A DNA stretch of 7,982 bases from Enterocloster bolteae (GTDB lineage Bacteria; Bacillota_A; Clostridia; Lachnospirales; Lachnospiraceae): contig JAETTS010000107.1 of assembly GCA_021769025.1 (NCBI GenBank), positions 1-7,982 of the forward strand, in the 5' to 3' direction. Under the pieces are notes generated by a model. That model did no database searches. It was not told the origin of the DNA and saw only the letters and a list, made by a program, of their open reading frames with translations. A program made the translations under genes and the position numbers. Positions 6,139-7,982 of this stretch are shown here, piece by piece (within the stretch, counting starts at the first letter, position 1; each line of letters starts with the position of its first letter).

Positions 6139-7085
6139 GGTGAAAAAAAGCCATGTTGCGCCAGATAAGCGATCCCATACTCCTTATCGCTTTCCAGCTG
6201 TTTTTTCAGTTCCTCCAGGGAGTCAAACTTTTTCTCCGGCCTCTCATAGTTCAAAAGCTGCACCTCAATCTGCCTGCCATATAAATCCTGGTTGAGCCCA
6301 AACACAAAGGTTTCCACTCCCACCGGATTCTCTCCGGTTATGGTGGGCTTCTTCCCGATATTGGTAATCCCGCCGTAGTATGTTCCATCCACCAGAACCC
6401 GCGACACATATACTCCAAAGGGCGGCAGATACTTTTCCGGAGGTGGTATCAGGTTGGCTGTGGGAAATCCCAAAATCGGTCCCCCCACATGGTTTCCATG
6501 AACCACACACCCGTGAACCGCATAAGGCTCCCCCAAAAGCTCATTGGCTTTCTCCATGTTACCCCGGTCCAATTCCTCCTTCACATAGGTACTGCTGATG
6601 TCCCGATGCTGTCCCGGATCCTGTTCTTTTTCGATAATTTCCAGCTGGTACCCTAACTGCTCCTTATGTTCACAAAGAAACTGCGCATTCCCTTTTCTCT
6701 GATACCCGAATCCGCAGTCTGTGCCTGCCACAATGGCTTTGGCATTCATCTTCCCCAAAAGAATCTCCTTCAGAAATGCTTCCGGGCTTAAGTGGGCCAC
6801 GTCCTGTGTGAACGGATACTCCACCAGATAATCAATCCCCATCTTTTCCATATGATTGCGGCGTTCCTGGTTGGTTGTGATCACTTTTTGGGGCCTTCTC
6901 TCAATATAAGCCGCCGGAGCCATATCAAAGGTGAAGACCGCTGTCTTATATCCGCACCGATCCCGCCATGCCTTCATCGCCTCCAGAAGCTTCTGATGCC
7001 CCTTATGCCTGCCATCAAACTTCCCGATGGTGACTACCGTAGGCTCTTCCACCTGAAAATCCGTATCGCCGATAAAACACTTCAC
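6135..7085 (-). CDS. ribF: Bifunctional riboflavin kinase / FAD synthetase
   Basis: It converts riboflavin to FMN with ATP and then adenylates FMN to FAD. The 316-residue length is usual. The N-terminal FAD synthetase (nucleotidyltransferase) domain spans about 1-180, with the HxGH-type motif GKFDGRHKGH (21-30), GFGYQRKGN (125-133) and ISSTYVK (163-169). The C-terminal riboflavin kinase domain spans about 185-315, with GFPTANL (206-212), NIGKKPTI (242-249), VETF (257-260), LYGR (268-271) and the closing EKKFDSLEELKKQL segment. Deviations from the family as I remember it are Arg26 for the usual Val in FDGVH, and GGPILG where GRxLG is common; the core PTAN is intact. The start is a GTG at 7085-7083, after AGGAGG with ten bases of spacing; no better ATG exists. 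It follows truB by 65 bases without a terminator, so the two are probably co-transcribed. Confidence 0.96.
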   Translation of the reverse strand: MKCFIGDTDFQVEEPTVVTIGKFDGRHKGHQKLLEAMKAWRDRCGYKTAVFTFDMAPAAYIERRPQKVITTNQERRNHMEKMGIDYLVEYPFTQDVAHLSPEAFLKEILLGKMNAKAIVAGTDCGFGYQRKGNAQFLCEHKEQLGYQLEIIEKEQDPGQHRDISSTYVKEELDRGNMEKANELLGEPYAVHGCVVHGNHVGGPILGFPTANLIPPPEKYLPPFGVYVSRVLVDGTYYGGITNIGKKPTITGENPVGVETFVFGLNQDLYGRQIEVQLLNYERPEKKFDSLEELKKQLESDKEYGIAYLAQHGFFSP

Positions 7086-7150
7086 CCGGCCCTCACCTCC
7101 TTCTTCCCAGTGTCTTTTCTGGTTTACTTTCCGTTAAATCATGTCGCCTC

Positions 7151-7982
7151 CTATTCCTCCCGGAACATTTTCCAAACCTTTAATCTTTGCCTGTCTTTTG
7201 CCAACTCATAAACTCCTAAAAACCGTTTCTCACTGTCATACAGCCGCACCCTCATCCCGGCCTGGGCCTCCAAAGTCAAATCCCCCTCATGCTCCACATG
7301 CCCCACATTCACCGGATTCCCGTTCCACGCTGCCTTGTCCCCTTCCCTCCTGGTATAGACAGCCGGATACAGAGAAAATATTTCCTCCACGGAAATCAGA
7401 AGTTCCTTTAGCCTCCCCTCATCCCGCATGGCCTCCAGCTGTGAAAGCGTCACGCTGTCCTCAATCCCAAACTGCCCTGTCCGCATCCGAACCAGATGTT
7501 CCATACACCCGCCGCATCCCAGCCTCTGTCCAATATCATGGCACAGCGTCCGTATGTAGGTCCCTTTGGAGCAGGTCACGGTCATGGTAACTCTGGGCAA
7601 TTCCATCTTCTCAATGGTGATGTCATGAATGACAACCGGCCTTGCCTTCCGCTCCACCACTTTCCCCTGGCGAGCCAGCTCATACAGCTTCTTCCCGTCA
7701 ACTTTCAGAGCGGAATACATAGGCGGCACCTGGTCATAATCTCCGATAAAGCGAAGCACAGCCTCTTTTACCTCTCTGTCTGTACAGGCAACTTCCCTTT
7801 CCCTCAATACCGTACCGCTGGCATCCTGGGTATCCGTCTCCACCCCCAGAAGCATCACCGCCCGGTACACTTTCTCATGTTCCACCAAAAGATCGCACAG
7901 CTTGGTAGCCTGGCCCAGGCACACTGGCAACACCCCTTCTGCATCCGGGTCCAGGGTTCCGGTATGTCCGATTTTTTTCTGC
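7151..7982 (-). CDS. truB: tRNA pseudouridine(55) synthase TruB, partial (N-terminus beyond the right edge)
   Basis: It isomerises U55 in the T-loop of tRNAs to pseudouridine. The frame stays open to the right edge, giving 276 visible residues; by family comparison about 30 N-terminal residues are missing. The first visible segment, KKIGHTGTLDPDAEGVLPVC, is the TruB hallmark, and its catalytic Asp is encoded at 7951-7949. Other family blocks are KVYRAVMLLGVETDTQD, QVPPMYSALKVDGKKLYELAR, CSKGTYIRTLCHDIG and LVRMRTGQFG, followed by a weakly conserved C-terminal domain. An apparent start at 7933 is an internal GTG (Val) and is not the real start. truB-ribF is a standard Firmicutes pair, usually found downstream of infB-rbfA, which would lie beyond the edge. 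Confidence 0.97.
   Translation of the reverse strand, partial: QKKIGHTGTLDPDAEGVLPVCLGQATKLCDLLVEHEKVYRAVMLLGVETDTQDASGTVLREREVACTDREVKEAVLRFIGDYDQVPPMYSALKVDGKKLYELARQGKVVERKARPVVIHDITIEKMELPRVTMTVTCSKGTYIRTLCHDIGQRLGCGGCMEHLVRMRTGQFGIEDSVTLSQLEAMRDEGRLKELLISVEEIFSLYPAVYTRREGDKAAWNGNPVNVGHVEHEGDLTLEAQAGMRVRLYDSEKRFLGVYELAKDRQRLKVWKMFREE

Overview
The window reads as part of a Clostridia chromosome, most likely Lachnospiraceae. The evidence is the gene order truB-ribF-rpsO-pnp, strong AGGAGG-type ribosome binding sites, a typical Gram-positive lipoprotein, and roughly balanced base composition by eye. The taxonomic call is inference. Every gene I accept lies on the minus strand, so transcription runs from the right edge to the left edge.

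Right part (7982 to 3297): the translation and RNA-processing cluster. truB (tRNA pseudouridine-55 synthase) enters from the right edge without its N-terminus and is followed by ribF (FMN/FAD synthesis). A strong SigmaA-type promoter then overlaps the ribF stop codon and drives rpsO (ribosomal protein S15) through a short, foldable leader. Between rpsO and pnp (polynucleotide phosphorylase) lie 334 bases with no credible gene but with several nested inverted repeats. This is probably the RNA control region separating S15 from PNPase expression. pnp ends in a hairpin plus T-tract.

Middle part (3085 to 694): a separate three-gene ABC importer operon in the order permease, ATPase, lipoprotein substrate-binding protein. 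It belongs to the polar amino acid family and most resembles cystine (Tcy/FliY-type) systems. It is bounded by a terminator on each side. The binding protein lacks the aspartate that normally holds the ligand amino group.

Left part (370 to 1): the first 123 codons of a secreted protein of unknown function. A signal peptide is followed by a low-complexity region that turns into 18-residue (54-bp) Gly/Pro/Glu/Gln-rich tandem repeats running off the edge.

The genes are mostly ordinary housekeeping. The points worth a second look are the structured rpsO-pnp intergenic RNA, the alternative folds in the rpsO leader, the unusual binding-site residue in the solute-binding protein, and the repeat-bearing exported protein. 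I did not find convincing evidence of a wholly new system.
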